DNA of 64,000 nucleotides from Cytophagales bacterium. Its GTDB lineage: Bacteria; Bacteroidota; Bacteroidia; Cytophagales; Spirosomataceae. Position 1 is the stretch's first letter; each line of letters begins with the position of its first letter. Location: NCBI GenBank assembly GCA_004292855.1, contig RDXN01000029.1, forward strand, positions 124,001 through 188,000, in the 5' to 3' direction. The notes under the pieces were generated by a model, which searched no databases, had not been told where the DNA came from, and was given only the letters and a program-made list of their open reading frames with translations. A program made the position numbers and the translations under genes. Positions 42,358 through 50,884 of the stretch are shown here, one piece after another.

Positions 42358-42882
42358 ATGAAAAAAGTGCTCAAAATTGCAGCAATTGTTATTGCCGTGT
42401 TACTCGTGGCTGGTTATGCGGTCATGTCCTACACAAGTAAGTTAAGCCCACCGGCAACCGTAGAAAACACTCATAATGGCCTAACTGTGAAGGTTGTCTA
42501 TTGCCAACCCTATAAAAAAGGGCGTGTAATTTTCGGCGATTTAGTGCCATATGGTGAAGTTTGGCGGACAGGAGCCAACGAGTCGACTAAGATCTCGTTC
42601 GGGCAGGATGTGAACATTGCAGGCAAACCCCTGCCTAAAGGTGATTACACACTCTGGACCATTCCAACCGCAACAGGCTGGACAGCTATTTTCAATAAGG
42701 AAACTGGCCAATGGGGCACCAGCTACGACGAGAAAGAAGACGTATTGCGGGTGCCGATTGTCTCGCAAGTTCACTCGCCAATGGCCGAACAATTCACGAT
42801 GGCGTTTGCTCCAAACGGCAACGGAACTGACCTGAAATTGTTTTGGGACCAGACGGAGGCCATTATTCCAATAACCCGCTGA
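42358..42882 (+). CDS. DUF2911 family protein
   Basis: 174 residues with an N-terminal membrane anchor or signal (about 5-25, IAAIVIAVLLVAGYAVM). The mature part is the DUF2911 domain: VVYCQPYKKGRVIFGDLVPYG, then WRTGANESTKISF, KGDYTLWTIP and a final TDLKLFWDQTEAIIPI. Family members are exported small proteins of unknown role found across Bacteroidota. The 50-bp gap after uvrB could put it in the same transcript. A strong terminator follows. Confidence 0.85.
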   Translation: MKKVLKIAAIVIAVLLVAGYAVMSYTSKLSPPATVENTHNGLTVKVVYCQPYKKGRVIFGDLVPYGEVWRTGANESTKISFGQDVNIAGKPLPKGDYTLWTIPTATGWTAIFNKETGQWGTSYDEKEDVLRVPIVSQVHSPMAEQFTMAFAPNGNGTDLKLFWDQTEAIIPITR

Positions 42883-42910
42883 GAACCAACTAATAGCCGT
42901 TCTGACCTAT

Positions 42911-42957
42911 AAAACCCGACTTATCCACAGGACTTTTGTGGATAAGTCGGGTTTTTG
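42911..42957. terminator. Terminator between convergent genes
   Basis: 18-bp perfect stem (AAAACCCGACTTATCCAC, 42911-42928 with 42938-42955) and a 9-nt loop, with Ts on the plus side and As on the minus side. It serves the DUF2911 gene and the MDR gene. Confidence 0.85.
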
Positions 42958-42989
42958 TGCAAAACTTTGGTTGTCAAGCACGTAAAAAA

Positions 42990-44003
42990 TTAGTCAACGG
43001 CTAAGATGATTTTGCCAAATTGACTTCCTGAATCCATCTTTCGTAAGGCTTTTTCAGCGTCGGCTAATGGAAATACCTGATCGACGACGGGCTTTACCTG
43101 ATGCTCGTTCACAAAAGCGATCATGGCCCCAAACTCGGCATCGCTGCCCATCGTGCTCCCAAAAATATTCAGTTGCTTGAAGAACACCTTCGATGGAACA
43201 ACATTGGTAATGTTGCCCGTTGTGCCGCCAAACACGGCGATGCGCCCCCCCGGTGCCGAGGTATCCATAAGTTTGGCAAAGTCCGGCCCCGACGCACTGT
43301 CGATAGTCACGTCGAAATAGCCAATTTTGCCTCCGCCCGTGGCTTTCATCAGGTTCTTGTGCCAGTCGGGGTCTTTGTAGTTCACGCCCCCTTTGGCTCC
43401 CAGCGTTTTGGCCCGCTCTAATTTCTCATCAGAACCAGACGTTACCCAAACGTCGGCCCCGGCAGCTACCGCAAATTGGAGCGCGAACAGAGCCACTCCG
43501 CCCCCAATGCCCGTAATCAGGACTTTCTCGCCCGGTTTCAAGGCGGCTCGTGTCATCAGCGCACGCCAGGCCGTTAGGCCCGCGAGAGGAACGGCAGCGG
43601 CCTCCGTAAACGACAGATGGGCCGGTTTGGGGTAGAGATATTGCTTCGGAACGGCCACGTATTCGGCAAAGGTGCCATCGTCGGGCATACCCAGAATCTT
43701 GAACATCCAGCTATAAAAACGTGGATTGTCGCCCCAGTTGTGGCCGCAGTTGATAATGACCTCTTGCCCAACCAGCCCCGTGTCGACGCCTTCGCCCACA
43801 GCCTCGACAACCCCCGCACCATCGGAGCCGAGCGTGACGGGGACCGAGATGCCGGGGTAAAGACCCTTCTGTACGAACACGTCGCGGTGGTTCAGGGCGG
43901 CAGCTTTCAGGCGAATCAGGGCGTCGCCCGCACTGGGTTCGGGTTTGGGGACTTCGGTCAGCGCAACGGGCTGATTCAGTTCGGTTAAGCGTATGGCTTT
44001 CAT
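42990..44003 (-). CDS. MDR-family zinc-free quinone oxidoreductase-like protein
   Basis: 337 residues from the ATG at 44003. The frame continues to 44057, but those 18 residues come from a palindromic repeat. N-terminal GroES-like domain (LKAAALNHRDVFVQKGLYPG, TLGSDGAGVVEAVGEGVD), then the Rossmann fold GIGGGVALFALQFAVAAGADV. A Cys is kept in NCGHNWGDN near residue 90, but the structural-zinc set is incomplete, so quinone-reductase or alkenal-reductase activity with NADPH is more likely than alcohol dehydrogenase. The substrate is unknown. Confidence 0.85.
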   Translation of the reverse strand: MKAIRLTELNQPVALTEVPKPEPSAGDALIRLKAAALNHRDVFVQKGLYPGISVPVTLGSDGAGVVEAVGEGVDTGLVGQEVIINCGHNWGDNPRFYSWMFKILGMPDDGTFAEYVAVPKQYLYPKPAHLSFTEAAAVPLAGLTAWRALMTRAALKPGEKVLITGIGGGVALFALQFAVAAGADVWVTSGSDEKLERAKTLGAKGGVNYKDPDWHKNLMKATGGGKIGYFDVTIDSASGPDFAKLMDTSAPGGRIAVFGGTTGNITNVVPSKVFFKQLNIFGSTMGSDAEFGAMIAFVNEHQVKPVVDQVFPLADAEKALRKMDSGSQFGKIILAVD

Positions 44004-44019
44004 ACTAACGGTTTGTGGT

Positions 44020-44112
44020 TTTTTGTCATTCCGAGGCACGAGGAATCTAGACCCCATACGCTCAGCTTGACTATAATGAAACTAGATTCCTCGTGCCTCG
44101 GAATGACAAAAA
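44020..44112. repeat. 31-bp perfect inverted repeat between murQ and the MDR gene
   Basis: Arms 44020-44050 and 44082-44112 pair perfectly around a 31-nt loop, with words GTCATTCCGAGGCACGAGGA on one side. The right end is 4 nt from the murQ stop. Repeats of the GTCATTnCGAGG type are very frequent in Bacteroidota and other bacteria. Confidence 0.85.
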
Positions 44113-44116
44113 CTAA

Positions 44117-44917
44117 CTACCGACCATACCCCTCAATAGCTCCGCGAACGTTGCCGAATTTGGCCAGTAAACTCTCCGCTTCCTCACGCGAGACGTTGAT
44201 TTCGCTCATGACCATCTTGGCGGCCCGGTCCTGAAGCTTGAGGTTACTCAATTGCATATCGACCATCTTATTGCCTTTTATGCGGCCAAGCTGGATCATC
44301 ACACTTGTCGATAACATGTTCAGAACCAGCTTCTGCGCCGTACCCGATTTCATACGTGTGCTGCCCGTGACGAACTCCGGCCCCACAACCACCTCAACCG
44401 GGAATTCACAAGCCGCAGCCACCGCCGAGCCGGGATTACAGACCACACAACCCGTGAGGCACCCGGCCTCGCGAGCCTGTTGCAAACCTCCGATCACGTA
44501 GGGAGTGCGGCCCGAAGCGGCAATGCCCACGACCACGTCTTGTGGCGTAAGACTGTATTCCTGCATATCGACCCAGGCTTGATGGGGGTCGTCTTCGGCA
44601 AATTCGACGGCTCTGCGGATGGCCCCGTCGCCCCCGGCAATAAGGCCAATGACCCTATCGAACGGAACGCCGTAGGTAGGGGGGCACTCCGACGCATCGA
44701 CCACACCCAGCCGCCCGCTCGTACCCGCCCCGATGTAAAATAACCGCCCACCCGCCCGCATCCGGTCGGTGGTGGCCGCAACGAGAGCCTCGATTTGGGG
44801 AATGGCCTTTTCAACAGCCAGCGGAACGGTTTTATCTTCGTTGTTGATGCCCACGAGCAGATCGTGAACCGACATCTGCTCCAGATGGTCGTAGTGGGAG
44901 GGGGTTTCGGTAATCAT
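44117..44917 (-). CDS. murQ: N-acetylmuramic acid 6-phosphate etherase
   Basis: 266 residues, the short form seen in Bacteroidota. SIS fold with the phosphate-binding FYIGAGTSGRLGVVDASE (about 60-77), the Glu base in SECPPTYG, DVVVGIAASGRTPYVIGG and the second signature FVTGSTRMKSGTAQKLVLNM. MurQ cleaves the lactyl ether of MurNAc-6-P to GlcNAc-6-P and D-lactate in cell-wall recycling. No MurNAc kinase or transporter gene is next to it. It shares a direction with the MDR gene, separated by the palindrome at 44020. Confidence 0.95.
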   Translation of the reverse strand: MITETPSHYDHLEQMSVHDLLVGINNEDKTVPLAVEKAIPQIEALVAATTDRMRAGGRLFYIGAGTSGRLGVVDASECPPTYGVPFDRVIGLIAGGDGAIRRAVEFAEDDPHQAWVDMQEYSLTPQDVVVGIAASGRTPYVIGGLQQAREAGCLTGCVVCNPGSAVAAACEFPVEVVVGPEFVTGSTRMKSGTAQKLVLNMLSTSVMIQLGRIKGNKMVDMQLSNLKLQDRAAKMVMSEINVSREEAESLLAKFGNVRGAIEGYGR

Positions 44918-44956
44918 AGAAGCGGGCGAGCCGTTTTTAGTGGCTCGCCCGCAAAG

Positions 44957-46111
44957 TTAATTAATCAGTTCATCGTCTTCATACTGCCCGGCTTCTTGTT
45001 TATCGCCATCGGAGTCGTAGAGGGTGCCGAAACCGTTGCGTTTGCCTTGTCGGAAGTTGCCCACAAAGCGGTCGCCATCCGAGAAATAATAGGTACCTTT
45101 ACCATTGGGCGCGTTCTCGAAAAACTGCCCCACGTAGCGGTCGCCGTTGCGAAAATAGTAGGTGCCGAAGCCCGCTCGTTCGTCGTCCTGAAACACCCCT
45201 TTGTATTTTAGTCGGCCATCGGGATAATATTGGGTACCCTGTCCGTGCTTGTCGCCCTCAACAAACTCGCCTACGTATTTCTCGCGTGTGGGCAGCACAT
45301 ACGTTCCAAAGCCATCCTGACAATTGCCCGACACACAACCCACTTTGTTGGCTGCAATGACCGCCGGTTTGGGGGTTGCTGTGCGCGGAGACGCAGGAAC
45401 CGGAGCGGCCTCCGGGTTACGTGTTACGGTCGCGGGGGGCGTGGTTTGGCGTTGCGCAACGGGGCGCGAGGTGACGGGCGCATTGGGTCGGCCCGAACCC
45501 GAACGGGGGTACATCTCCTCGGCTTCGAGCCAGCCTTTCCGAATGGCCTCCAGGCGCGGGGCACGGGCGGGGTGGGTTGCGCTGGGGTAGTCGCTGCCGA
45601 GGGCGCGAATAGCTGCAAACGACTCTTCGAGCGAGGCCCCGAGTTGATGCAACACAAAACCCGAAAACTTGTCGGCTTCGAGTTCTTTCTGGGGGCGGGC
45701 ACCCTTCCCGTCGATGGTGTGCCCCTGCAAGTGGTGTCCAATCTCGTGCGCCATAATGCTGATTGCCGACCAGTCGGTATTGGTAACGTCGTCGATACGT
45801 TGCATAAACGCCCCGTCGTAGATCACAAACCGCTGCCCGCCCATCACAGTCGCAAAGCAGTTCTGGGTATTGGCGCACTCCATCACGTTGAAATTACGCA
45901 ACAGGCCAATCGGTTTCAGAATCCGGTCGACTACGTTCTCGGCGTGTTTGTGTGAGCGGTTGGGGTCGTACGTACAGGTGATTTCCGGGGCTTTCTGACC
46001 CGTGTAATTGCAGACGAATGCTGTGGGTGAATGTGTTGGGCGATGGGGTGCTTGGGCCAGCAGGTTTCCTACACTTACCAACCCTACCATCACGGTGGAA
46101 ATTGCGCGCAT
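44957..46111 (-). CDS. M48-like metalloprotease fused to MORN repeats
   Basis: 384 residues from the ATG at 46111, which gives the signal MRAISTVMVGLVSVGNLLAQ. A zincin domain follows: His122-Glu123-Ile-Gly-His126 with a second His, and the third-ligand helix KELEADKFSG (about 142-150), as in M48-type peptidases. After a Pro/Thr-rich linker come four or five MORN repeats (about 285-384; GFGTYYFRNGDRYVGQF is typical). It is exported and may hold the protease at a membrane or surface through the MORN part. The DUF4440-like upstream region is unremarkable. Confidence 0.8.
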   Translation of the reverse strand: MRAISTVMVGLVSVGNLLAQAPHRPTHSPTAFVCNYTGQKAPEITCTYDPNRSHKHAENVVDRILKPIGLLRNFNVMECANTQNCFATVMGGQRFVIYDGAFMQRIDDVTNTDWSAISIMAHEIGHHLQGHTIDGKGARPQKELEADKFSGFVLHQLGASLEESFAAIRALGSDYPSATHPARAPRLEAIRKGWLEAEEMYPRSGSGRPNAPVTSRPVAQRQTTPPATVTRNPEAAPVPASPRTATPKPAVIAANKVGCVSGNCQDGFGTYVLPTREKYVGEFVEGDKHGQGTQYYPDGRLKYKGVFQDDERAGFGTYYFRNGDRYVGQFFENAPNGKGTYYFSDGDRFVGNFRQGKRNGFGTLYDSDGDKQEAGQYEDDELIN

Positions 46112-46188
46112 AGCCGTTAAAAGAGAGTTTTCGTTACACATTATTAACGAAAAACACGCTCCATACAGTACGTAGCTATGGACACTCC

Positions 46189-46662
46189 TTACTTCAGTTT
46201 CTTCACGCTGCTTAGTATGCGCAGGGCGTCGGCCTCGGCGGTTTTATCCTCGTCGTCGAAAACGAGTGAGATAAAAAAGTTGGTGTTGGAGTTGGGGTCC
46301 ATCATGCCCACAAACATAACCCGGTTGCCTTTCACTATGCCTTCCACATAATAGCCCTGCAACCCGTTTACGTCGAGTTCGTGCTGATCGTCTACGGCTT
46401 CGAGTTTCAGGGTTTTGGCTCCTGTTTTTACGGCCTCATCCAGCTCGTCGATGGTAATATTTTGCTCGAAAAGTTCCATCAGCAACGTCATGCCGTCGCC
46501 CGCCATCTCGAATTCTTCATCGGTGTTTTGGGTCACTTTGAAATCGTCGGGCACCGTGAGCTGAACTTTATAATACTCCCAGGTAAAGGTTTGCGAGGTC
46601 ACTGCGAAGCCACTTGCCGTGAAACATGCAGTTGCCAGTAAGAGGATATAGAACTTTCTCAT
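46189..46662 (-). CDS. Small secreted protein, unknown function
   Basis: 157 residues from the ATG at 46662 (signal MRKFYILLLATACFTASGFA). The frame extends to 46977 over crcB and is not real there. The mature part is an alpha/beta protein with YYKVQLTVPDDFKVTQNTDE, a helix TIDELDEAVKTGAKTL, and the strand-turn NGLQGYYVEGIVKGNRVMFV; the end FFISLVFDDEDKTAEADALR suggests a compact single domain of a type found beside housekeeping genes in Bacteroidota. Its start overlaps the crcB stop by 4 nt, so they are likely co-translated. Confidence 0.65.
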   Translation of the reverse strand: MRKFYILLLATACFTASGFAVTSQTFTWEYYKVQLTVPDDFKVTQNTDEEFEMAGDGMTLLMELFEQNITIDELDEAVKTGAKTLKLEAVDDQHELDVNGLQGYYVEGIVKGNRVMFVGMMDPNSNTNFFISLVFDDEDKTAEADALRILSSVKKLK

Positions 46663-47060
46663 ATGCTTGATTGATTGGCTGTTACGATCCAAAAACCTGC
46701 TGCCGATGCCAGCAAACACCCTGCAATATTCAGGCCAACATTGAGCAGGGCGGCCCCCGCCCGGCCTTGTTGCAGCAGTACTAACGTATCGACACTGAAG
46801 GTTGAGAATGTACTCAGACCTCCGCAAAACCCCACGCCCAGCAGCAACCGAAGGTCCTGGCTCATCAACCGATTCGCGACGGCCCCGGCCACTACGCCCA
46901 ATACCAGACTGGCCAGCACATTGGCCCCCAAAATGGCTATCGGAAACGTTCGTTCGCCTGGTTGCATAGGCATCCATATACCCAGCCCGTAGCGCAGTAC
47001 ACTGCCGAGGCCACCGCCCACAAAAACCAGTAGTGCAGGCTGTAAGAAGAATTGTTTCAT
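46659..47060 (-). CDS. crcB: Fluoride exporter CrcB (Fluc)
   Basis: 133 residues from the ATG at 47060. The frame continues to 47180 but the added residues fall in the divergent bioF promoter region. Four membrane helices carry the Fluc motifs GGGLGSVLRYG (about 14-24), GANVLASLVLG and GFCGGLSTFSTFSVD (about 77-91), the last lining the fluoride path with its Phe residues. Fluc works as a dual-topology dimer and exports F- from the cytoplasm. No fluoride riboswitch is recognisable upstream. Confidence 0.93.
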   Translation of the reverse strand: MKQFFLQPALLVFVGGGLGSVLRYGLGIWMPMQPGERTFPIAILGANVLASLVLGVVAGAVANRLMSQDLRLLLGVGFCGGLSTFSTFSVDTLVLLQQGRAGAALLNVGLNIAGCLLASAAGFWIVTANQSSI

Positions 47061-47148
47061 ACCACCCAAAGAGGTAAAATCGAACAAAGAAAGCCAGATA
47101 TCTGCGTAAATCTGTCCAATCCGTGTCATCCGCGTACCATCACCGCCG

Positions 47149-47156
47149 TATTTTTG
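47149..47156 (+). promoter_or_regulatory. -7 box of the bioF promoter (TATTTTTG)
   Basis: A perfect TAnnTTTG box only 8 bp before the ATG at 47164, so transcription would start at or next to the initiation codon. No clear -33 element. Confidence 0.45.
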
Positions 47157-47163
47157 TGGTGCA

Positions 47164-48336
47164 ATGCCACAACAAATCAACTTTCTTCAAAATCGCCTTC
47201 GGCAACGCGAAGCCGCTGGCCTACTCCGCCAACTGCGCACCAATAACGACCTAATCGACTTTTGTTCAAACGATTACCTCGGTATGGCCCGCTCCCAAAC
47301 TCTGCGTGAGGCCATTCGGCAGGCCGAAGCAATTCCTGATAATCTGCTCAATGGAGCCACCGGTTCTCGCTTATTGGCAGGCCACACCGCCCTTGCCAGC
47401 ACGGTTGAGGAGCAATTGGCCCACTATTACCAAACCGAGAGCGCACTCGTCTTTAACTCCGGTTACGACGCTAACCTGGGCCTTATGGCCGCGTTACCGC
47501 AACGGGGCGATGTGCTGCTCACGGATGAGTTAATCCACGCCAGCATGATCGACGGGGCGCGGCTGAGCTACGCCGAACGGCACCGCTTCCGCCACAACGA
47601 CCTCGACCACCTCGCTCAGTTGTTGAGCGAGGCTCGTGAGAGAAATGCGCCAACAATTTTTGTCGCCGTGGAGTCGGTGTATTCGATGGATGGCGATTTC
47701 GCGCCCCTGCCCGAACTGGTAGACCTGTGTGAACAGTTCGGGGCGTACCTGCTTGTCGATGAGGCCCATGCGACGGGCGTGTACGGCCCCAACGGCGAGG
47801 GGCGCGTGGTCGAGTTAGGCTTGCAGGCGCGGGTTCTGGCGCGGGTGCATACGTTCGGGAAGGGGCTGGGGGTGCATGGGGCTGCGGTGGTGGGGCCAAC
47901 GCTCCTGCGCGATTACCTGGTTAATATGGCCCGGTCGTTGGTGTACACAACGGCCCTACCACCCCACAGTTTGCTGGCTATTGCCTGTGCCCATGAGCAG
48001 GTGGCCCGCGAAGGGCAGGCCCGTGTGCAACTTCAAAATCATATTCGATTGTTTCGCGAGCTTGCCGCTCAGCACCTGCCCAATGCCCGGTTCACGGACA
48101 GTCAATCGCCCATTCAATGCCTCTTGATTTCGGGCAACGACTCCTGCCGACAGGTGGCTTCACAGGCCCAGGAAGCGGGTTTCGATGTTCGGGCCATTCT
48201 CAGCCCCACCGTTCCTGTTGGTCAGGAACGAATCCGAATTTGCCTGCACAGTTTCAATAGCGAGGAGGAGGTGAGGGAGTTGGTATCGGCTACCGCTTCC
48301 GGCCAAACGTATAATTCAACGACCCCTGAAAGCTAG
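47164..48336 (+). CDS. bioF: 8-amino-7-oxononanoate synthase
   Basis: 390 residues, PLP-dependent alpha-oxoamine synthase. FCSNDYLGMA (about 33-42), NGATGSRLLAGH, VDEAHATGVYG and the PLP lysine motif HTFGKGLGVHGAAVVG (about 230-245) are all present. It joins pimeloyl-ACP or -CoA with alanine to give KAPA, the first ring step of biotin synthesis. bioD lies 0.5 kb downstream on the same strand, with a beta-barrel gene on the opposite strand between them. The C-terminal 47 bp overlap the end of that barrel gene. Confidence 0.93.
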   Translation: MPQQINFLQNRLRQREAAGLLRQLRTNNDLIDFCSNDYLGMARSQTLREAIRQAEAIPDNLLNGATGSRLLAGHTALASTVEEQLAHYYQTESALVFNSGYDANLGLMAALPQRGDVLLTDELIHASMIDGARLSYAERHRFRHNDLDHLAQLLSEARERNAPTIFVAVESVYSMDGDFAPLPELVDLCEQFGAYLLVDEAHATGVYGPNGEGRVVELGLQARVLARVHTFGKGLGVHGAAVVGPTLLRDYLVNMARSLVYTTALPPHSLLAIACAHEQVAREGQARVQLQNHIRLFRELAAQHLPNARFTDSQSPIQCLLISGNDSCRQVASQAQEAGFDVRAILSPTVPVGQERIRICLHSFNSEEEVRELVSATASGQTYNSTTPES

Positions 48337-48820
48337 GCTGAATCCACTTCGTGGCAGTTAAAGCTCCGGCTTTGGCCACTGCCTCAAGGCCAAATCTCTC
48401 CGTAATTCGATACTCTATACCCGCACCCAAGTTCAGTTTTGGGCTTGCACCAGACCACGGGTCAGGACGAACACCGTCAAAATCAAAGTCCCAGGGATCA
48501 AAACGGCCATAGGACACGCCAGTTTCGGCGAAGGTTGTCAGCCGACCGTTCCAAGGGTAATATCGAGCGAACAAACCCGCTTCTGCTCGGTAGGATAATG
48601 CCGCATGCAATTCGCCTTGTGCCCCTAACCAAAGTCGGTCCCGAACGAACCCGCCTATTTTGGCTGTGGCACCAACAAAGGTTATGCCCGCACCACCCAT
48701 CAACCGCCCTTTGCTGTATTCGACGGGCATCGGACGTTTGGGTTTGGGAACATCCTGCCCCAAAACAAGAGTTGAGGATAAGCACAAGAGAAGTGCAGAT
48801 GTCTGGAGTAGTCGTTTCAT
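48290..48820 (-). CDS. Outer-membrane beta-barrel protein
   Basis: 176 residues from the ATG at 48820 (signal MKRLLQTSALLLCLSSTLVLGQ). Mature strands alternate in the Bacteroidota small-barrel fashion: LMGGAGITFVGATAKIGGFV, then AGLFARYYPWNGRL, AETGVSYGRFDP and a final SLNYTFGRKR. It is convergent with bioF (47-bp overlap) and its start is 44 bp from the bioD start on the other strand. Role unknown; a link to biotin is possible only by position. Confidence 0.7.
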   Translation of the reverse strand: MKRLLQTSALLLCLSSTLVLGQDVPKPKRPMPVEYSKGRLMGGAGITFVGATAKIGGFVRDRLWLGAQGELHAALSYRAEAGLFARYYPWNGRLTTFAETGVSYGRFDPWDFDFDGVRPDPWSGASPKLNLGAGIEYRITERFGLEAVAKAGALTATKWIQPSFQGSLNYTFGRKR

Positions 48821-48847
48821 AAAACGTATTGAGTTGTAAAGTTTCCT

Positions 48848-48855
48848 CAAAGATA
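48848..48855 (-). promoter_or_regulatory. -7 box of the barrel gene promoter (TATCTTTG)
   Basis: A perfect TAnnTTTG box on the minus strand, 28 bp upstream of the ATG at 48820. It lies in the 44-bp divergent gap before bioD. Confidence 0.55.
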
Positions 48856-48864
48856 AAAAAGAGT

Positions 48865-49494
48865 ATGAACAAACTAGTAATTGCCGGTATTGGCACCGAA
48901 ATTGGTAAAACGGTTGTCTCGGCCATTGTTGTCGAGGCCCTGCAAGCCGATTACTGGAAACCCGTGCAGTCGGGTGCCCCTACCGATTCCGACACCGAGA
49001 TCGTGCGCGGACTGATTACAAATACCCGCTCACGCTTTCACCCCGAAGCCTATAGCCTGCGCGAACCCCTGTCGCCCCACGCAGCAGCCGATCTTGACGG
49101 CGTTACCATCGACCTCGAGCAAATTCAGCTTCCACAGACCGCCAACCACCTGGTTATCGAGTTGGCCGGTGGCCTGATGGTCCCGCTCAATCACCACGAA
49201 CTCAGTATCGACTGGGTCCAACGCAACAGCTTGCCCGTTCTGCTCGTCTCGCGCAATTATCTGGGCAGTATCAACCATACCCTGCTGTCGGTGGAAGCTT
49301 GCCGAACGCGCAATATTCCGGTGCTGGGTATCGTGTTCAACGGGCCGAGCGTTCCGGCAACCGAAGCGGTTATTTTGAGCCTTACAGGCCTGGCCTGCCT
49401 GGGGCGAGTGCGGGAGGAAGCGCACATAACGCAGGCGGTGATTGGGCAGTACGCCAAAAACTTTTTGGACAGCCTAAATAGTATGCGTGCATAA
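48865..49494 (+). CDS. bioD: Dethiobiotin synthetase
   Basis: 209 residues from the ATG at 48865 (the frame to 48829 adds 12 non-family residues). The P-loop GIGTEIGKTV (about 7-16) and the KPVQSG motif near residue 33 are intact, with the Asp/Glu pair of the second half (IELAGGLMVPL) in place. It closes the ureido ring of DAPA with CO2 and ATP. The gene is on the same strand as bioF, downstream, but a barrel gene on the other strand separates them, so bioD may have its own promoter. bioA and bioB are not in the window. Confidence 0.9.
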   Translation: MNKLVIAGIGTEIGKTVVSAIVVEALQADYWKPVQSGAPTDSDTEIVRGLITNTRSRFHPEAYSLREPLSPHAAADLDGVTIDLEQIQLPQTANHLVIELAGGLMVPLNHHELSIDWVQRNSLPVLLVSRNYLGSINHTLLSVEACRTRNIPVLGIVFNGPSVPATEAVILSLTGLACLGRVREEAHITQAVIGQYAKNFLDSLNSMRA

Positions 49495-49569
49495 CAACTT
49501 ATATTTGTCTGTAATTTTCCGAGAGAATAATTGGTTTTACAGATACAGACAAACTGAAAACAAAAAAAT

Positions 49570-50748
49570 ATGGATGCATACGTTGTTGCCGGTTATCGCA
49601 CCGCCGTTGGTAAAGCCCCACGGGGTGGTCTTCGTCTCACTCGCCCCGACGATATGGCGGCAGAAGTTATCAGGCATTTGCTGGCGCAGGTGCCCCAACT
49701 CGATCCGGCCCGTGTCGAAGATTTGATCGTGGGTAACGCCGTACCAGAGGCTGAGCAGGGTATGCAGATTGCCCGGTATATTTCGCTGCTTTCGTTACCC
49801 AAAACCGTTCCGGGCATGACTATTAACCGGTATTGCGGGTCGGGTTTGGAGGCTATCGCTATTGCGTCGGCCAAAATTCACGCGGGTCTGTCCGATTGTA
49901 TCATCGCGGGCGGCACAGAGTCCATGTCGCTGGTGCCGGTAATGGGTTGGAAAACAGCTCTTAACTACGAAATCGCTCAGCAAAACCCCGACTACTATAT
50001 TGGTATGGGCCTCACTGCCGAGCAGGTGGCACAGCAATTCAACATCAGCCGCGACGAGCAGGATCAGTTCGCCTACGAATCGCACCAAAAGGCCCTCGCG
50101 GCACAGGCCAACGGACGCTTCGAAAGCCAAATCGTACCGATTACGGTAAAAGAAAACTACTTCGATGCGAACAGCGGCAAGAAGAAAACCCGCGAATGGA
50201 CCGTTGCCAAAGACGAAGGCCCCCGCGCCGATACAAGTGCCGAAGGGCTTGGCCGACTGAAGCCCGTGTTTGCGGCTGGTGGTTCGGTAACGGCGGGTAA
50301 TTCTTCGCAAACGTCCGACGGAGCCGCCTTCGTGATTGTGATGTCGGAGCGATTGGTGAACGAGTTGAATTTGAAACCAATGGGCCGGATGATGTCCTAT
50401 GCATCGGCGGGTGTAGAGCCGCGCATTATGGGCATTGGCCCCGTCGCTGCCATCCCCATTGCCCTCCAAAAGGCGGGTTTGCAACAAAACGACATCGACC
50501 TGATCGAATTGAATGAGGCATTTGCGGCTCAGGCCTTAGCCGTTGTGAAAGAACTTGACCTCGACAAGAGCAAAATCAACCCCAACGGTGGTGCCATTGC
50601 GCTCGGCCATGCGCTTGGCTCAACAGGTGCCCGGTTGTCGGTGCAGTTGCTCAACGAAATGGCTTTGCGAGACCAAAAATACGGCATGGTGTCAGCCTGC
50701 GTAGGCGGGGGGCAAGGCGTTGCCGGTATTTTTGAGCGATTGAATTAA
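49570..50748 (+). CDS. Acetyl-CoA acetyltransferase / 3-ketoacyl-CoA thiolase
   Basis: 392 residues, normal thiolase length. The nucleophile is Cys89 ([11 protein letters not shown]), the His of the second step is in [17 protein letters not shown] near residue 345, and the second Cys is in SACVGGGQG near 376-384. The protein either cleaves 3-oxoacyl-CoA in beta-oxidation or condenses acetyl-CoA units; the sequence alone does not decide. Short loops and the absence of a signal fit a cytosolic FadA-like enzyme. A palindrome starts 4 nt after the stop. Confidence 0.93.
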   Translation: MDAYVVAGYRTAVGKAPRGGLRLTRPDDMAAEVIRHLLAQVPQLDPARVEDLIVGNAVPEAEQGMQIARYISLLSLPKTVPGMTINRYCGSGLEAIAIASAKIHAGLSDCIIAGGTESMSLVPVMGWKTALNYEIAQQNPDYYIGMGLTAEQVAQQFNISRDEQDQFAYESHQKALAAQANGRFESQIVPITVKENYFDANSGKKKTREWTVAKDEGPRADTSAEGLGRLKPVFAAGGSVTAGNSSQTSDGAAFVIVMSERLVNELNLKPMGRMMSYASAGVEPRIMGIGPVAAIPIALQKAGLQQNDIDLIELNEAFAAQALAVVKELDLDKSKINPNGGAIALGHALGSTGARLSVQLLNEMALRDQKYGMVSACVGGGQGVAGIFERLN

Positions 50749-50751
50749 TGC

Positions 50752-50884
50752 GTAGTGCCGGCGGTCCGTCGCTACGGTAGTATCCGGCATGGCCGTCAGG
50801 CCAAAGGGCTAAGTAAAATGTAAGTATGCTTAGTGTAAACCGCTTTTTAGCCTGACGGCTGTGCCGGATAGTATCCGGCACTAC
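50752..50884. repeat. Palindromic island between the convergent thiolase and LysM genes
   Basis: The right half contains the 21-bp palindrome with arm GTGCCGGATA (50861-50881). The left half is its counterpart broken by a 16-nt segment at 50762-50777 that holds a CCGT / ACGG mini hairpin. Outer words GTAGTGCC and GCCGTCAGGC pair across the island. The last base is shared with the stop codon of the LysM gene. Confidence 0.8.
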
